NCBI GenBank assembly: GCA_015680685.1
Contig: MNCI01005813.1
Location: 38,269-102,268 of the forward strand
DNA from: Gnetum montanum
Lineage: Eukaryota; Streptophyta; Gnetopsida; Gnetales; Gnetaceae
Direction: 5' to 3'
DNA: 64,000 bases
The translations under genes and the position numbers were made by a program. Numbering within the stretch: the stretch's first letter is position 1; the number at the start of each line of letters is the position of its first letter. Shown here in pieces: positions 1-11,600 of the stretch. The notes under the pieces were generated by a model that was given only the letters and a program-made list of their open reading frames with translations, did not search any database and had not been told where the DNA came from.

Positions 1-711
1 AACCTTGCCCATTCATATTGCACTTCCTCTAATCACATAGGTGGAAATCTTATTTAGTTCTTTTGTTGGGAATATGTGATAGGTGCCAATTTTAAAATAA
101 ATTCTCTAATCAAGGGTGAGCTCCCCATATGTTTTTTCCTCCTTGTTGTACATCCTCTTTAGCGATATTTTTCGTGCATCAGTGTTAGTGCGAGTGGACA
201 AATGAGAAACCTTGGGTCCTGTACTCAGAAGGTTTAGAACTTCTAAAATGGCCTTAGCAGAGAAATCAACTAAAATCCCACCAATATTAGTGGTGGTGCC
301 TTATTCTTTATTATGCCAAAATTGGTAAGTCTCCCCCAAATACCATTCACTACTTTCTAAGAGGATAGGCCACAATGGAGATCCTTTGAGTTAATCTTTG
401 ACTAACTCAAGGGAAAATTTAGTAAAAGGTCCAAAATTAAGTTCCATGCTCACTGCAACTAATGTGGACCTTTTTCAAATTGTTTGAACACATTCCAAGG
501 ACAACATGAGATGTTGTCCGTGTTTAGGTGCCCTACCTTCTCCACCTTTTGCTTGCCTAGATTGTGCAGTAATAGGAGTTTCTTAATGAGTGTTGAATGA
601 TTGTGCCTCCTACTCTACATATTCTATAGGAGGTCCTTGGCCTCTACCTCTTCTTGGATGTTTGGATGCAACTTGAGAGGGTTCTCCCTGCTGTCCTCAT
701 TTAGGGGCCAT
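1..711 (-). pseudogene. ORF2 of element A, N-terminal part
   Basis: The minus-strand reading starts at the ATG at 709-711 (MAPK...) and runs off the window with a few in-frame stops. After a basic, Arg/Gln/Pro-rich start comes the block MELNFGPF, then a region with SPLWPI, EWY and a YxFW-like motif. The same block is in element B (INFGPF, SPMWPI, EWYMED near 16830-16960) and element D (MELNFGPF, near 49420). Function is unknown. It sits where Athila elements carry an env-like ORF, but I see no signal peptide or membrane segment in this part. Two stretches resemble sequence near 49030-49700 in element D. Confidence 0.65.
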
Positions 712-965
712 CTGTAATCACACCAGGATCAATTGTTAGTAAGGTTATTTAACAAAATTATCTTATACCTTACTCATTGCCTTGAATGAATTTTGAATTC
801 TTGCTTAGTGTGATTTTAGAGTTAGAAATGTTTAAGGAAATCCCCCTAAAATTTTTAATGTCGATCCCCATTTGATTAGGTGACTCCAATAATAATTTTC
901 ATGATTTGGGTGAAGAAGTAAAATTAGTTTGGCATAAGTTCTTAGCATTTCTTAAGATCACTTAC
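712..965 (-). other. Putative leader intron in front of ORF2 (element A)
   Basis: On the minus strand a consensus donor GTAAGT begins at 965 and an acceptor TGATTACAG ends at 712, directly before the ORF2 start codon. Element D has the same arrangement (donor at 50009, acceptor at 49706). The exon upstream would come from the internal promoter-like block at 1250-1345. Splicing is inferred from sequence only. Confidence 0.5.
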
Positions 966-980
966 CCCTATGATATCCTT

Positions 981-1249
981 NNNNNNNNNNNNNNNNNNNN
1001 NNNNNNNNNNNNNNNNNNNNNNNNNNNNNNNNNNNNNNNNNNNNNNNNNNNNNNNNNNNNNNNNNNNNNNNNNNNNNNNNNNNNNNNNNNNNNNNNNNNN
1101 NNNNNNNNNNNNNNNNNNNNNNNNNNNNNNNNNNNNNNNNNNNNNNNNNNNNNNNNNNNNNNNNNNNNNNNNNNNNNNNNNNNNNNNNNNNNNNNNNNNN
1201 NNNNNNNNNNNNNNNNNNNNNNNNNNNNNNNNNNNNNNNNNNNNNNNNN
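981..1249. other. Assembly gap (269 N)
   Basis: Run of N. It falls between the internal TATA-like sequence of element A and the putative leader-intron donor, so the transcribed leader of ORF2 is hidden here. Confidence 0.99.
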
Positions 1250-1345
1250 CATATATATAGATTTTATAGACATGATATCGTGTACGCGCTAGTGCAAACC
1301 TGATATTGTGTTGAACCTGATACTGGGTACCTGATATTGTGTCCC
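1250..1345 (-). promoter_or_regulatory. Internal promoter-like block of element A (palindrome array + TATA)
   Basis: Minus-strand reading shows several GATAT(C/T)GTG-type units between about 1345 and 1274, followed by TATA-like runs at 1263-1269 and 1252-1259. The same kind of units (GATATCGCG, GATATCGGG) stand upstream of the TATA box in this element's own LTR (6018-6080 and 5981-5988). The block lies about 540 bp upstream of the ORF2 start, much as in elements B and D. Confidence 0.55.
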
Positions 1346-2732
1346 TTCCAAAATTGGGTACTTGGCAAAATTGATGAATTTTTGAGTTTTCATGGCCAAA
1401 AAATGAAGGGTTTAAGGTAAATTTGAAAGATTTGGGGTAATGTTGAATAGACATTAAGGCACCAAAGGTGTAATAAAGTGGAATTATATAATGAAGTTCT
1501 TGAATAGGGTGAGGAAAAAGGACATGTAGTGGTGCATAGGAATGTTTGGGTTGAAATGATGATACAGGAAAGAATAAATTCAGCAATGCAGTACTCGAAG
1601 GGTATAAGATGATGTGGTGGTGTGCAATAAGTGTAAATTACAAAAGTTACACAAGTGGGTTCTCCCCAAAGTAGGTTCCTACCTATCATGCCCTTACGTA
1701 ACCACACCTTAAAATGTTTGTAGGAACTAGAAGGGTTAAATGTAATCTGCATTGGTGAGAAAACACACACATGTTAAATACCACTGTGATGAGGTATGAA
1801 TTCTATGCCACACAAGACACAAGTTAGAAATACTCAGACAATGGGATGAGACGAATTATAGAAGGGATTGTAGAGATCGGGACATGAGGTAACTTACCCT
1901 AGGCACAATGAATTTAAGGTGTTGTGCATGATTAAGGTACCATTAGCCTTTTGCTCCAAGATCACAACCAAGTCCATACCTCTAATTAGTGACATTGCAT
2001 TGTTTCATCCCCATGATAGAAAACCATAAGAGCATTACAACAACAAGGTGTACAATCACTTGGTGTTTTGTGCAAGGGAGGAGTCATTTGAATTTTTTAG
2101 TGGCATATTTTTCTTGATCTTTTCTTTGTCATTCTTCTTTCTTTTCTTTTTCTTCTTCTGGTTGCTCTGGCACTTTGTCTTTCCAATGGTGATTTGGAGA
2201 AGCCACCAACCTTTAGGCATGGGTGCATGTCTTTCCAGTGGGACCCTGTAGAACAACATTGAGTTTCTTTATTGAGTGTATTTATTACTCTTACTTCCAT
2301 TTTTCATTAGATCTACAAGGATCTTAGTACAACCCAGCTGCATGATAGCACCTACAGATGTCACCAAAGAGAATCCACAAGTCTCCTTGATGTCACATCC
2401 TTTCCATTCCCTCTTAGTTTGTCACTCTTCACTCTAGGCATAATGAGTACAAAGTTACTTTAAGTTTTAATGATGACAAGAATATCATTATACCCAAAGT
2501 AGAACCTCTTATTAATAGCATAGGTGGGTGGATGTTGTGGGCTCATTGTCTAAATAAGTAGTCACCTGAGACTTGATAGCATAGAAAAACACCTCAATTA
2601 ACAAGTCACATGAGTATTTTATTCATAGATGATATTACCATCAAAAAGATAAAATGATAAATTGAAAATGAAAAACTAGAAAAAAAATTTGTAAAATCAA
2701 AGAAAAGGAAAAACATTTACTAATTATGCTTG
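1346..2732 (-). other. Non-coding 3' internal region of element A
   Basis: No convincing ORF. It aligns by eye with 50350-51650 of element D. Shared landmarks include a GGGGAGAACC/GGGGAGGATC box (near 1661 and 50668), a box reading CCTTTAGGCATGGG-like followed by TCTTTCCAGTGG (2210-2240; compare 51150-51180), and pyrimidine- and purine-rich runs near 2130 and 2680. Short ORFs here are simple-sequence readings. Confidence 0.6.
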
Positions 2733-5098
2733 TTAGAATGAGGGATATCCCCCATGACTAAACGTTGAATCATGGTGAGAATTAATAAATGGAAAGTTTG
2801 GATCCATGCATGTTGGAAATATTGGGGTTTGGTCATATCCAAACCACTGGGTGTCTTTTGGTGTGGTGGCAAGAATGTATCCAAATTGGGGTTCACACAC
2901 TTGATTAAAATAGGTATAGTGGGGTAGATTATAAGTTGTTGTCATGTGATAAGGAGCTAACCCACTATGGCACCCGTGACCATAAGATGGTATGCAAGGA
3001 TCGATATGCCTCTTCATGTTGTCATGTTCATTGGGCTGCATGGTTGTTAGAGTGTTAATTGGTGGCCCAGATAAGGTAACAAGATGCATTAAGTTTGAAG
3101 AGGAAGGTGCATCACAGTGCTAGACTTGTATTGAGTTGGAGGGTGTAGTGGTTTTAGAACTGTGCAATCTCTTTCTATGGTCATGCCTAAAGAAAGGATG
3201 CTTTCAACGTTATGGAGGACTTCCATTGCTATTGATAGTAGCAGGACAAGTAACGTTTGTGGGTTGATGTTGCGGTGTAAAACCTTCTAGTACAACTAGT
3301 GGCGATGTAGAAGGAGGTGAAGGATGAGAATATTGAGGGCAAGTAGAAGTGTAAGGAACATGAGGTGGTGATCCCATGAAAGAGGACATGGGTTGATAGT
3401 ACTTAGGAGAATGATAACGATGGGATGAAGTAGAGGATGTTGATCTAGTTGGAGAAATAAGCTGTTGAACATAATAAGCACTTGGTTTCAGATGGTATGA
3501 AGGATGTGGCTAGTTGACGATGGTCTTCCCCACGATTGGGGGTTTTGCCACTATGGTTGAACATGGTACTTTTGTAAAAAATTTGGATGCAACATTCTTT
3601 GCCAATGTTCATATAAGTGTGAAAAGATTGGGCATTGGCCTTTCGGATGATCATATAGGAAAACATCACATTGAAACTTATGATTTGTAGTTGAGCCCCT
3701 AGCCTAATTTCCTTTAGCCCTTCTCTTTGGTTGTCGAATGGTGTTCTATCCTACTTATTAGTTTGGCACCCTTTGTTTGTTCTAGGTGTTAGAGTGATCA
3801 TGTGTGGTTTTACCTCTGATAATATTTGCATATTCTCCACATTTTTCATGTACCCACTCCATCATCTTATTGATTTTTGCCTCAATTTCATCTAGTGATT
3901 TTAGTATTGGCATAGATGGGGATGGTTCCACCTCCTTGAGGTGAGTTGATTTCTCCTCTTCATGATTAGGGACCTTTGTTATTTTAAGATTTTGGTCCTA
4001 TTGAGATCTTTCAACATTCTCCCATTTGGCTATTTCTCCTTTTTTTGCTACCCACTTAATAAGCTCTTGGAATTGGTGGGAACATAGTTCATACAGTTGA
4101 CCTGGGGCATACATCCCTAGGGTCTCCCTTGTTTCATTATGAAGCCCATTCATGATGTGATACACTAGCCTTTCCTTTGAGAACCCATGGCCTGGGCATT
4201 TGTTTAACAATGAATAATATCTTTCTAAGGCCATGTCCAAGGGTTCATGTTGCCCTTGTTTCCACTCTTGGATTTTTCTCCTCAAGCCTGACACTCTTGC
4301 ATAGGTTTGATATCTTTCATTGAAGAGTTCCACCATTGTCGGCCAATGGCAAATTGATTTCAACTTTAAAGACATGTACCATACTTTTTCTTAGTGAATG
4401 AGCATCATAGGAAAGAGCTTAAGTCTTTTTCACCCATTATCAATATTATTCAATGCATAGGTATCATAGAAGGCTTGTAAATGATGTTGCGGATATAAAT
4501 CATAGCCTCCTGAAAACTTGGAAAAGTTGTTTAAATCAAGCCTGGGTAGAAAGCTTTTCTTATGGTGCCTACAGGATATTTGAACAGCCTCTTATATATG
4601 CATTAGGCTCTTAGTGGCCAACAAGGGTTCATCATCACTAAGTAGGTTATGAGTTTGTCAGTTGGGATGATGTTTCCTTTGTTCATGTTAGCATTCTTGA
4701 CCTTGCCCATGGGTTCAATTTTTATTTCTATGCTAACCCCTTGAGAAATAGTCATCCATGTCATGACCTGACATTGAAGGGGTGGAGGAGGAGAGAGAAC
4801 TAGAAGACTTGTCATGACTTTTGTAGATCTCCTAGTCATCCCCTAATGTACTCTTGCTAACCATTGAGAAGGTCCTAGGCCTTATGGGCCCCCTCATTCT
4901 ATGGGATGCCCCATCCTCACTAAAGGTGTCTAAGTTGAATGACAAGAGTCCTTGAGTATCGCTGGGGTGTCCATGAACATATGAAACTCTTGCATAAGAT
5001 TGAGTACTCCACACTTCTTCATCGTCATAAATTGCATTGGTTCTCCAATGAATTACCTCACTAGTTGTTGTGTTATTATTGTCATGTGAGAAAGACAT
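2733..5098 (-). pseudogene. gag: gag of element A (pol-less type)
   Basis: Retroelement capsid/nucleocapsid protein, broken by frameshifts. The start at 5098 (MSFSHDNNN) lies about 115 bp after the primer site, and HWRTNxIYDxE matches the gag start of element E. The central capsid domain is at about 4000-4500, with YARVSGLRRKIQEWKQG, a CPGHG box and a TLGMYAPG box, as in B, C, D and E. A nucleocapsid motif CDVFLYDHPKGQC is near 3620-3665. The rest is His/Pro/Tyr-rich and ends in FSHGGYPSF at 2733. In pol-bearing copies the Pro-rich tail leads into protease; here it ends and the 3' region follows, exactly as in element E. It would form particles that need pol from another copy (inference). Confidence 0.8.
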
Positions 5099-5212
5099 TG
5101 TTATAAATTATGGATGAATTAATTGAATTTAATCTCTTTTCTAAAAGATATATCATTAATACTTTGTTACAACGATCTTGTATGATATAGCTAACCTAGA
5201 TAACTAGCACTA

Positions 5213-5231
5213 TTCCTGGCAACGGTGCCAA
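5213..5231 (-). other. Primer binding site of element A (tRNA-Asp type)
   Basis: Read on the minus strand directly after the 5' LTR: TTGGCACCGTTGCCAGGAA. It is close to the complement of the 3' end of plant tRNA-Asp (TGGCGCCGTTGCCGGGG), the primer known for Athila elements. Confidence 0.8.
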
Positions 5232-6100
5232 TGATGAGCGGCAAGGTACCCCTACCCTCAACCATATCAATATGAGCATGTATGCACGATCTGGTTGAAC
5301 TTCATAGATGGACTAGTTGTGGCACCTAGATAGTTACACGTTGATCGCAGTTTGCTATCTTCCCACTTAGACTAGTAATTACTCTATCACATATGGTTTA
5401 GTCTAGCTTGAGGTGTATGATGTGATTTCTAACACTAGGATACTCCTAGAGACAATGAAAAATAATCTTGATTAAGCTAATAAGCAATATGAAGTAAAAG
5501 CTAAACTGGTTTAAGTTGATGGGCATCCATCCTTAATCATCGGTACACATCTTGGACCTTATGTACTACTGCTGGGATAACCAAGTGCACATTACTTAAG
5601 CACTACTAGATATGCTACTGGGTTACCAAGTAGTTACACTTAAATGTTCATGATTAAGATGTACTCATTTTGCATTTAGCAACAGAAATATTAAATTACA
5701 ATAAAATAAATATTAACTAAGAAAATAATAGGAAATAATTAACAATTAAACAATTAAAAACTAAGTGAATGCTATAATGATGGAGTAATCTTGATCTTTA
5801 TTGCTGATTGTGTGCATGTCCAAGTATGTCACACTTGAACAAAGGTTCCGTACAATTACAAGCATCACACTATAGGCATGCACTTGGGAAAAGAACTAAA
5901 AATTAACAAAAAGACTCTCAACTCCTAATGACTGACTAATGACTTATCAGTTTACTCCTTTCTTGTGCACCTGAGTGCTATATTTATAGGCTAACATAGG
6001 AATCACAACATTGTTTATACGATATTGTTACCTAGGTGGCGATATCGCGTACCCGATATCTAGTATCCGATATCGGGGCCTAGAAAATCATGATTCATCA
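5232..6100 (-). repeat. 5' LTR of element A
   Basis: 869 bp with ends TGATGAATC... and ...GCTCATCA on the minus strand. The TATA box is at 5981-5988 (TATTTATA on plus). Upstream of it (6018-6080) are GATATC-centred units. The left end matches the LTR ends of B, C and E. Confidence 0.85.
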
Positions 6101-6199
6101 GAGAGGTTGTTAATATTATGTCAAGGCTATTGTAATATAGAGAAAAATTAATGTTTTGTTTCCACAGGAAAAAAATTTAGATTTCTAATTACAAGATAT

Positions 6200-7150
6200 G
6201 AGTTGTAACACATTATGATATAGTTGACTCAACTTATGTAATTGACTAGATTGTGATATCAATGTAAAAAAAATATAGCCATTAACTATGTCAAGCTATA
6301 AAGCCTAGTACGAACCCTAGCCTCATAATGTATGAAGAAGATTAGTTCCATCTTAGAGATAGTTCAGATCCCTAGAAGAAAAATGAGCTACATGAAGTTG
6401 ATTTGCTAAGTTTTAAGCAACTTCTTGATTCTCTTCCTTTTATTTTTCCATTGCTATTATCATTTGATCTACATCTCATCATAAATGATATTATTTGGTT
6501 AAAGTGTAGTTGAACTCTTGTAGTTTATTTCTATAGTTTAGCAATAGTCAATGAGTATTTGCAATGTGAATTTGAGTTGATTGTATGACATCTTATTTGA
6601 CTAACATTGTACCTAGACATAATCTATGTCTAACAATAATATTGAGATTGATTCTTATTGTTTATACCATTTTGACTTAGCATAGAATTTACCTATAATG
6701 CAATTTATTTTCCATGCAATTAAATTAATATTTACTTTTTCCTCACACATAGAATTTGATGGAATAAGCATGAACAGTGTTGAGTGTAAACACATATTCA
6801 CTTAGAAATCCTAGTTAAGCTATTGCTTAGTTTACCAAGTAGCATAATGCTTGCTAATCCTAATAGTGGCCATATAAGTTTAGGATGTGTATGACAAGTT
6901 GCGAATAGACACTCATTGCCATAGGCTAGTTTAGGATTTAATTTCATTGTTAATTTGATTAAATAATTAATTTCTTTGTTATTGATTAGTTCAATTCAAG
7001 GCTTCAACAACATCAATCATCATGTGCCTCAACTATAGTTAACCATACACATTAAGGACCACTATGAGTATAGCTATGAATAAAATTACTTGTGATCTTA
7101 TGTTTAACTATCTAAATATCACATTAGTCCTATTCATGAATTATGACATG
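6200..7150 (+). repeat. Old LTR G, left part (split by element B)
   Basis: Homologous by eye to the LTR of element E: TATA at about 6294-6300, then GTAGTTGAACTCTTGTAG near 6500, ATTGAGATTGATTCTTATT near 6640, and ATTAGTCC(T/C)AT near 7120. It stops at 7150, where element B begins, and resumes at 30387-30445. The left boundary is uncertain (about 6.1-6.2 kb). It is the oldest layer of this nest. I saw no partner LTR or internal region, so it may be a solo or truncated LTR. Confidence 0.7.
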
Positions 7151-8049
7151 TGATGAGTTATTGCTAGTTGGCTGCATTGATGAGGCCCCATCAATGCATC
7201 TTATCCTACATCAATGAGGCCTTGTCAACGCAGTGTCTATCCATCGCCTATAAATATGCATCTACCAACTGCATTTATGGTAATATAGATTTTTGTAGTG
7301 GCAAAGGTCTTGCGGTTTTTCCATTTAAAAGTTAGAGCTTTTTCTCCCAAGTGCTCGCAGCAAAAGTCATTGACTATACAGATCTTTATTCAAGCATTGT
7401 TGTACCTAAGCACAACAATCTGTGCAGTAATCAAGATGAACTTTTTGATAAACCTTGTAGCACTTTGGATAGATTAGCTATTTTATTTATGCATTTAATG
7501 TTTTTAGTTATTTATTAAATGTTTTCAATTAGTTATTAAATATTTCCCAATTATTGTGTTAATGAGATAATTAAGCAAGATAGATTGCACACATAAGTAT
7601 AACCGCTTCAAGCATAACACATATTTGCTTGGTAATCCCAACAATGTTATTGCTTAGTATGCCCAGTAACGTAGCACTTGGTTGCCCAGTAGTGGATACT
7701 TGGGTTCAGAACATGTGTAGAAAGTGGGATCAGATGCTTATGTTAGGATTAGTTAAAAGCTAGTTAATTAATTAATTTAGATTAGTTAATCAAATTTCTT
7801 TTTATCTACATTTCAAGCACCTGACTATAAAACATAAAATTGATAAAAATTGAATGCCTCAGTTACACTTAACTATACTAATGAATGTTACAAGTGTAAT
7901 TGGGAAGACAACAATTGACCTTAAAGCTAGATTCACTTCCTAAAGGGCTAGTGCATTGGAAATGATAAAGTCTATGGAATTTGACTGGATCACATATGAA
8001 CACTTCATAATTCATATGGTTGGGCATAGGGGTACCTTGCCATTCATAA
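7151..8049 (+). repeat. 5' LTR of element B
   Basis: Starts TGATGAGTTATTG. A perfect inverted repeat with 10-bp arms (TGCATTGATG / CATCAATGCA, spacer AGGCCC) is at 7173-7198, and a related unit at 7209-7232. The TATA box TATAAATA is at 7249-7256. The 3' end (CATAA, for CATCA) is directly followed by the primer site. Confidence 0.9.
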
Positions 8050-8069
8050 TTGGAATTGTTATTGGGGAC
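8050..8069 (+). other. Primer binding site of element B (decayed)
   Basis: TTGGAATTGTTATTGGGGAC aligns with the tRNA-Asp-type site of element C (TTGGTGCCATTGCCGGGGAC); the differences are mostly C-to-T or G-to-A. Confidence 0.65.
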
Positions 8070-8205
8070 TTTGTTTGTGGAATGTGTGCTATTTAGGTCT
8101 AAGTGAATACCATTAATATCATTGTACGAACCTCAAAATTAATATAATTCCCACTATACATAAAAATTATAAAAAAACACTAACAATTTTACTTTGGTTT
8201 GCAAA

Positions 8206-10660
8206 ATGTCTTCTTCTTTTCACAAGCACAAAGATAGCAAACCATCAATCCCACAAGAATGCAAAGTGGTATACACTCATCCAGATGAGTTTGTGTCAAA
8301 TTTTACTTTTATCCTACATTAGGATGAATAGATGAAATTGTGGGATATGAAGGACACTGTCATCTTTCCCCCTAATAGATCTATGCCTGGGATGCTATTC
8401 AAAACTCTTAAGAAGTTGGGCATAGTAGATATTCATGAAGAATACATTGTGGATGGATATGACACTCAAAACTGCTATCCCACTGAAACACAACACAAAT
8501 GAGATCAACGTTAGGAGAAACTCCATGAAGCTACAAAAGTGAAACATTACACTAATCCCTTATTCATACTAGATCAAGAGGACAATGAGGATCCTTCCTT
8601 GGAAGGTTCTTAACATGAAGATTTTCCACCCCCTGCTACTAATGGAAAGGGTGTGAAATTGACCCTGTGATTAACTATTCATAAATTGAGATCAAGAAAA
8701 AGTGATAGCCAAGGTAGGGACTTGGGTAAACATCATAACAACAAGGGATCTAAGGATGGTGATCGTAATAAGTGTAAGAGTGATGGTAGACATTGTAGTG
8801 GTGGTGGTGGTCCACATTCCTCTTCATCTAATGCCAAATGTTCTTCTTCATCTAACGGTTCTCATGGAAGCCACTATCGAAACAATTGTGATGAAGGTGA
8901 TTGGAAAAACAACAATGACCGTGAAGGCCACCAAAATTGAAGGGTTGGTTGAAACCATCATTGATTTCATCAACATAGTGATGATGATGAACCATTATTG
9001 TAAACTTGAAGTATGCTCAACATTGTAGAGGCAGTAAGAATCCCAACTAGACATTTGAAGGATAGTCGGATCAACTTTCTCAACATGAACAAGATCTCAA
9101 GATTTGAGGAGAAATACAATTCTGATTTGTAGACACATCTACAAGATTTTCAAGATGCCTATGCCTTATAGAACATAGAAAATGAGTGGAAGAAACTTAA
9201 AATTTTCTCAAGGGCACTCATTAAGGAAGCTAAAAGTAGGTACCAGTCCTTAGAGCTAGAATCTATTTACAGATGGAGTACCATGTTAGAACTATTCAAT
9301 GATAAATACTAGACATACTCTAGAGTGTCTAATTTGAGAAGGCAAATTCGAGGTTGGAAACAAGGAGCACATGAACCCTTGGATGCCACCATGGATTGAT
9401 ATTATTCACTCCTACACCAATGCCCTGGACATGGTTACTCTCAGAGGGAAAAAATTTGCCACATCATAGATGGGCTCAAAGTAGAAACAAGAAGAACCCT
9501 TGGGATGTATGCCCAAGGAAGGTTGTCTGAAATAAGAGATCATTATATTTAAAGGCTAATTGAGTAGGTAGAAAAAGAAGAAGGTGAGCTATGAAAAAGG
9601 GAAAGTGCTAAAGAGTATAACAAGGATCCTTCCATTAGAAAAAGAGAGGTTCCATTTTGTGATGAGGAGGAGTCACCACTTGATAAAGCGGTGAACAGAA
9701 AGACCTTGCCCATTCAAAAATCTATTTGTGATATTTTGTTCAAGGTTGAAAAGTTATGGAACTCTTTGAATGAAAAATTTCAAATTGCTTTGAAAATTGC
9801 TAAAGAATCTGAAGAGAAAAATAGTGATCATAATCGCAAGAGGTGAAAAGAAGCTGAACGTGCCTACCAAAGAGGTAAGGGCAAAGCTATTGTAGTAGAG
9901 GAAGTTGTGGAGTCTAACTCTGATGATGAAACTAAATGTGACATATGCTAATATGAGCATCCAAAGGGATGTTGCCTTGTGGTGTTACACTTACAAGAGT
10001 CTAGATTGTATGCCTTGAGTCCTTACCTAGCATGTAGGCAAGCTCCAAGATGATTGCCTTATCCTCAAGGTAATCCATGATAGTTCCACCAACAACAACA
10101 AGCTTACTACCCAAGTGGAACTCCTTCATAATCCTATGAACAATACCAACAATGGTACCAATCACAGTTGTGGGGAATGCCACTACCAAGGCAATAGTAC
10201 CCTTATAGGTAACTAGATCCATACAGATACTATGTTCATCTCCCCTAGGAGTTCTGCAAGTCATGCATCACTCTAGCATCACTATTACCCTCTAGAGTAC
10301 CATCGAACACATTCATCATCTACTTGAGGGAAAAACCCATATCTGTATCCTTATCATCCTCCATATCCCTCTACACCTACACTTGCACCTTCAACCTAAT
10401 TACCTCTTGCTACATCTATGTAGGGTGAGATTTCTTGGTAGCTGCTATAAGGGCTATACACTCACAACTAGTTTTTGAACCAAGTGGTCCAAATAATTGA
10501 TCAAGAAAATTACCTTTCTTCCAGCCCAATAGTCCTCTCCAGCCCTCACAACCTACTCTAGCTGATCATCCTACATCTCTATCATCATCATTCTCTACAT
10601 CAAATATCTTCAAGTGTTCTTCAAACCAACTGCCACCTTGGATCTGCACTGTAATACTAA
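8206..10660 (+). pseudogene. gag: gag of element B
   Basis: Starts at 8206 (MSSSFHKHKDSK), matching the gag start of element C, with VVYTHPDEF and NFTFILH in the first 40 residues. The stops in H*DE*MKLWD replace the two Gln residues of element C (HQDEQLHW), consistent with CAG-to-TAG change. A Ser/Gly/His-rich low-complexity segment is at 8690-8940. The capsid-like domain is at 9050-9600 (YSRVSNLRRQIRGWKQG, CPGHGYSQ, TLGMYAQGRLSE), and the nucleocapsid motif CDIC*YEHPKGCC is at about 9938-9977. A Pro/Tyr/Gln-rich tail runs to protease near 10660. Many stops make it non-functional. Confidence 0.8.
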
Positions 10661-10663
10661 CTC

Positions 10664-11600
10664 ATGCTATTTTTAACTCCACTCATCTATCTAAAAATTA
10701 CTAGACAAGAGCCATGTAAGGTTCTTCTTGATTTTTATTCTCAAGTTAACCTCATCTTCCATGACGTGTACAAGGCCTGGAACCTACCACCACTTAAGAA
10801 GAGCAACATCTATCTAGAATTAGTACATCAGTCGATTACTATTCCTCTAGGATTAGTAGAAGACATTATGACCATTGTTTATGGGTGGTCCTATCTTGTT
10901 GATTTTTTGGTAATCAAGGTGGACAACTGCAAAAGTGACTTTGCCATCATTATGGGAAGAGCTTGGTTAAGCACTACTGATGCAAGAATGGGTCTAAGGA
11001 ACCTATCTCTTGAAATATCTAAGGAAAATGAGCTAGGAAAGATTGAGAAGAAGCATATTCCATGCATTGCATAGAGTGATAATGGGTGCAATTACATGTA
11101 ATGGATTTGGTTAATCAAGAGCACATACATGAAAGTATGCAATCAATGTGCACAATAAATTAATATTCAAAGGTGTTTGTATGTAGTAGCCATAAAATAG
11201 GAGGGCACCTAGTGGTTGATAGCTAATTCAGATAGTAGCACAATATGTATGGAGCCAATTGAGAGCTTAAGATGTGCATATGGTAAAGGCATGGACAAAA
11301 TTGAACAAGGTCATTCCCAACTCTCTAATGAAGATGATGATACCTATTGGGGAGAGTTAGAAATCCCTGATCACTTCAAGCAGGAGCCCTTAGAACTAAA
11401 AGCTTTATTGGCCGATATGGAGTATGCATTTTAAAAGAATGGTAAACTAGTCATTATTAATGCCAAACTTGCTCCTGAGTAAAAAGAAAAGTTGTTGGAA
11501 GTGGAGAATAAATGGTCAATGACCTTTGCTTGGTCATATCTAGATCTAATAGGAGTAAATTTGAGGATATGTTAGCATTGCATCTACATCAACCTAGCCA
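10664..11600 (+). pseudogene. Protease and linker of element B
   Basis: Retropepsin-like region at 10664-11074 aligned with element C. The catalytic Asp region reads LLDFYSQVNLI, where C has LLDSGSRVSLI, so the DSG active-site motif is lost. Conserved features are WNLPPLKK, VEDI and IMGRAWLST. The linker to RT (11216-11600) includes LEIPDHFKQEPLELKA, matched in C and D. One reading frame covers the protease domain, but the missing active site and downstream stops make it dead. Confidence 0.75.

Larger units (their letters stand above)
1..6100 (-). mobile_element. Element A: Athila-like gypsy element, gag + ORF2, no pol (truncated by window)
   Basis: Read on the minus strand, this stretch holds a 5' LTR (5232-6100), a tRNA-Asp-type primer site, a gag reading frame (2733-5098), a non-coding stretch, an internal promoter-like block (1250-1345) and the start of a second ORF (1-711). 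The 3' part and 3' LTR lie outside the window. No protease, RT, RNase H or integrase sequence lies between the end of gag and the 3' region, although gag and the 3' region match those of the pol-bearing copies B, C and D. A is therefore a pol-less, presumably non-autonomous copy (inference). The reading frames carry several stops and shifts, so the copy is dead. Confidence 0.85.

Noticed and set aside
906-1586. ORFs spanning 906-1586 on both strands
   Set aside because: Most of their length is the N gap; the flanks are non-coding retroelement sequence.
2048-2300. Phe-rich ORF (plus) and Lys/Arg-rich ORFs (minus)
   Set aside because: Translations of a pyrimidine-rich tract in the non-coding region of element A; no shared reading in element D.
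8702-9028. 108-codon plus-strand ORF inside gag of element B
   Set aside because: Out-of-frame reading of the Ser/Gly/His-rich gag segment; no counterpart in C.
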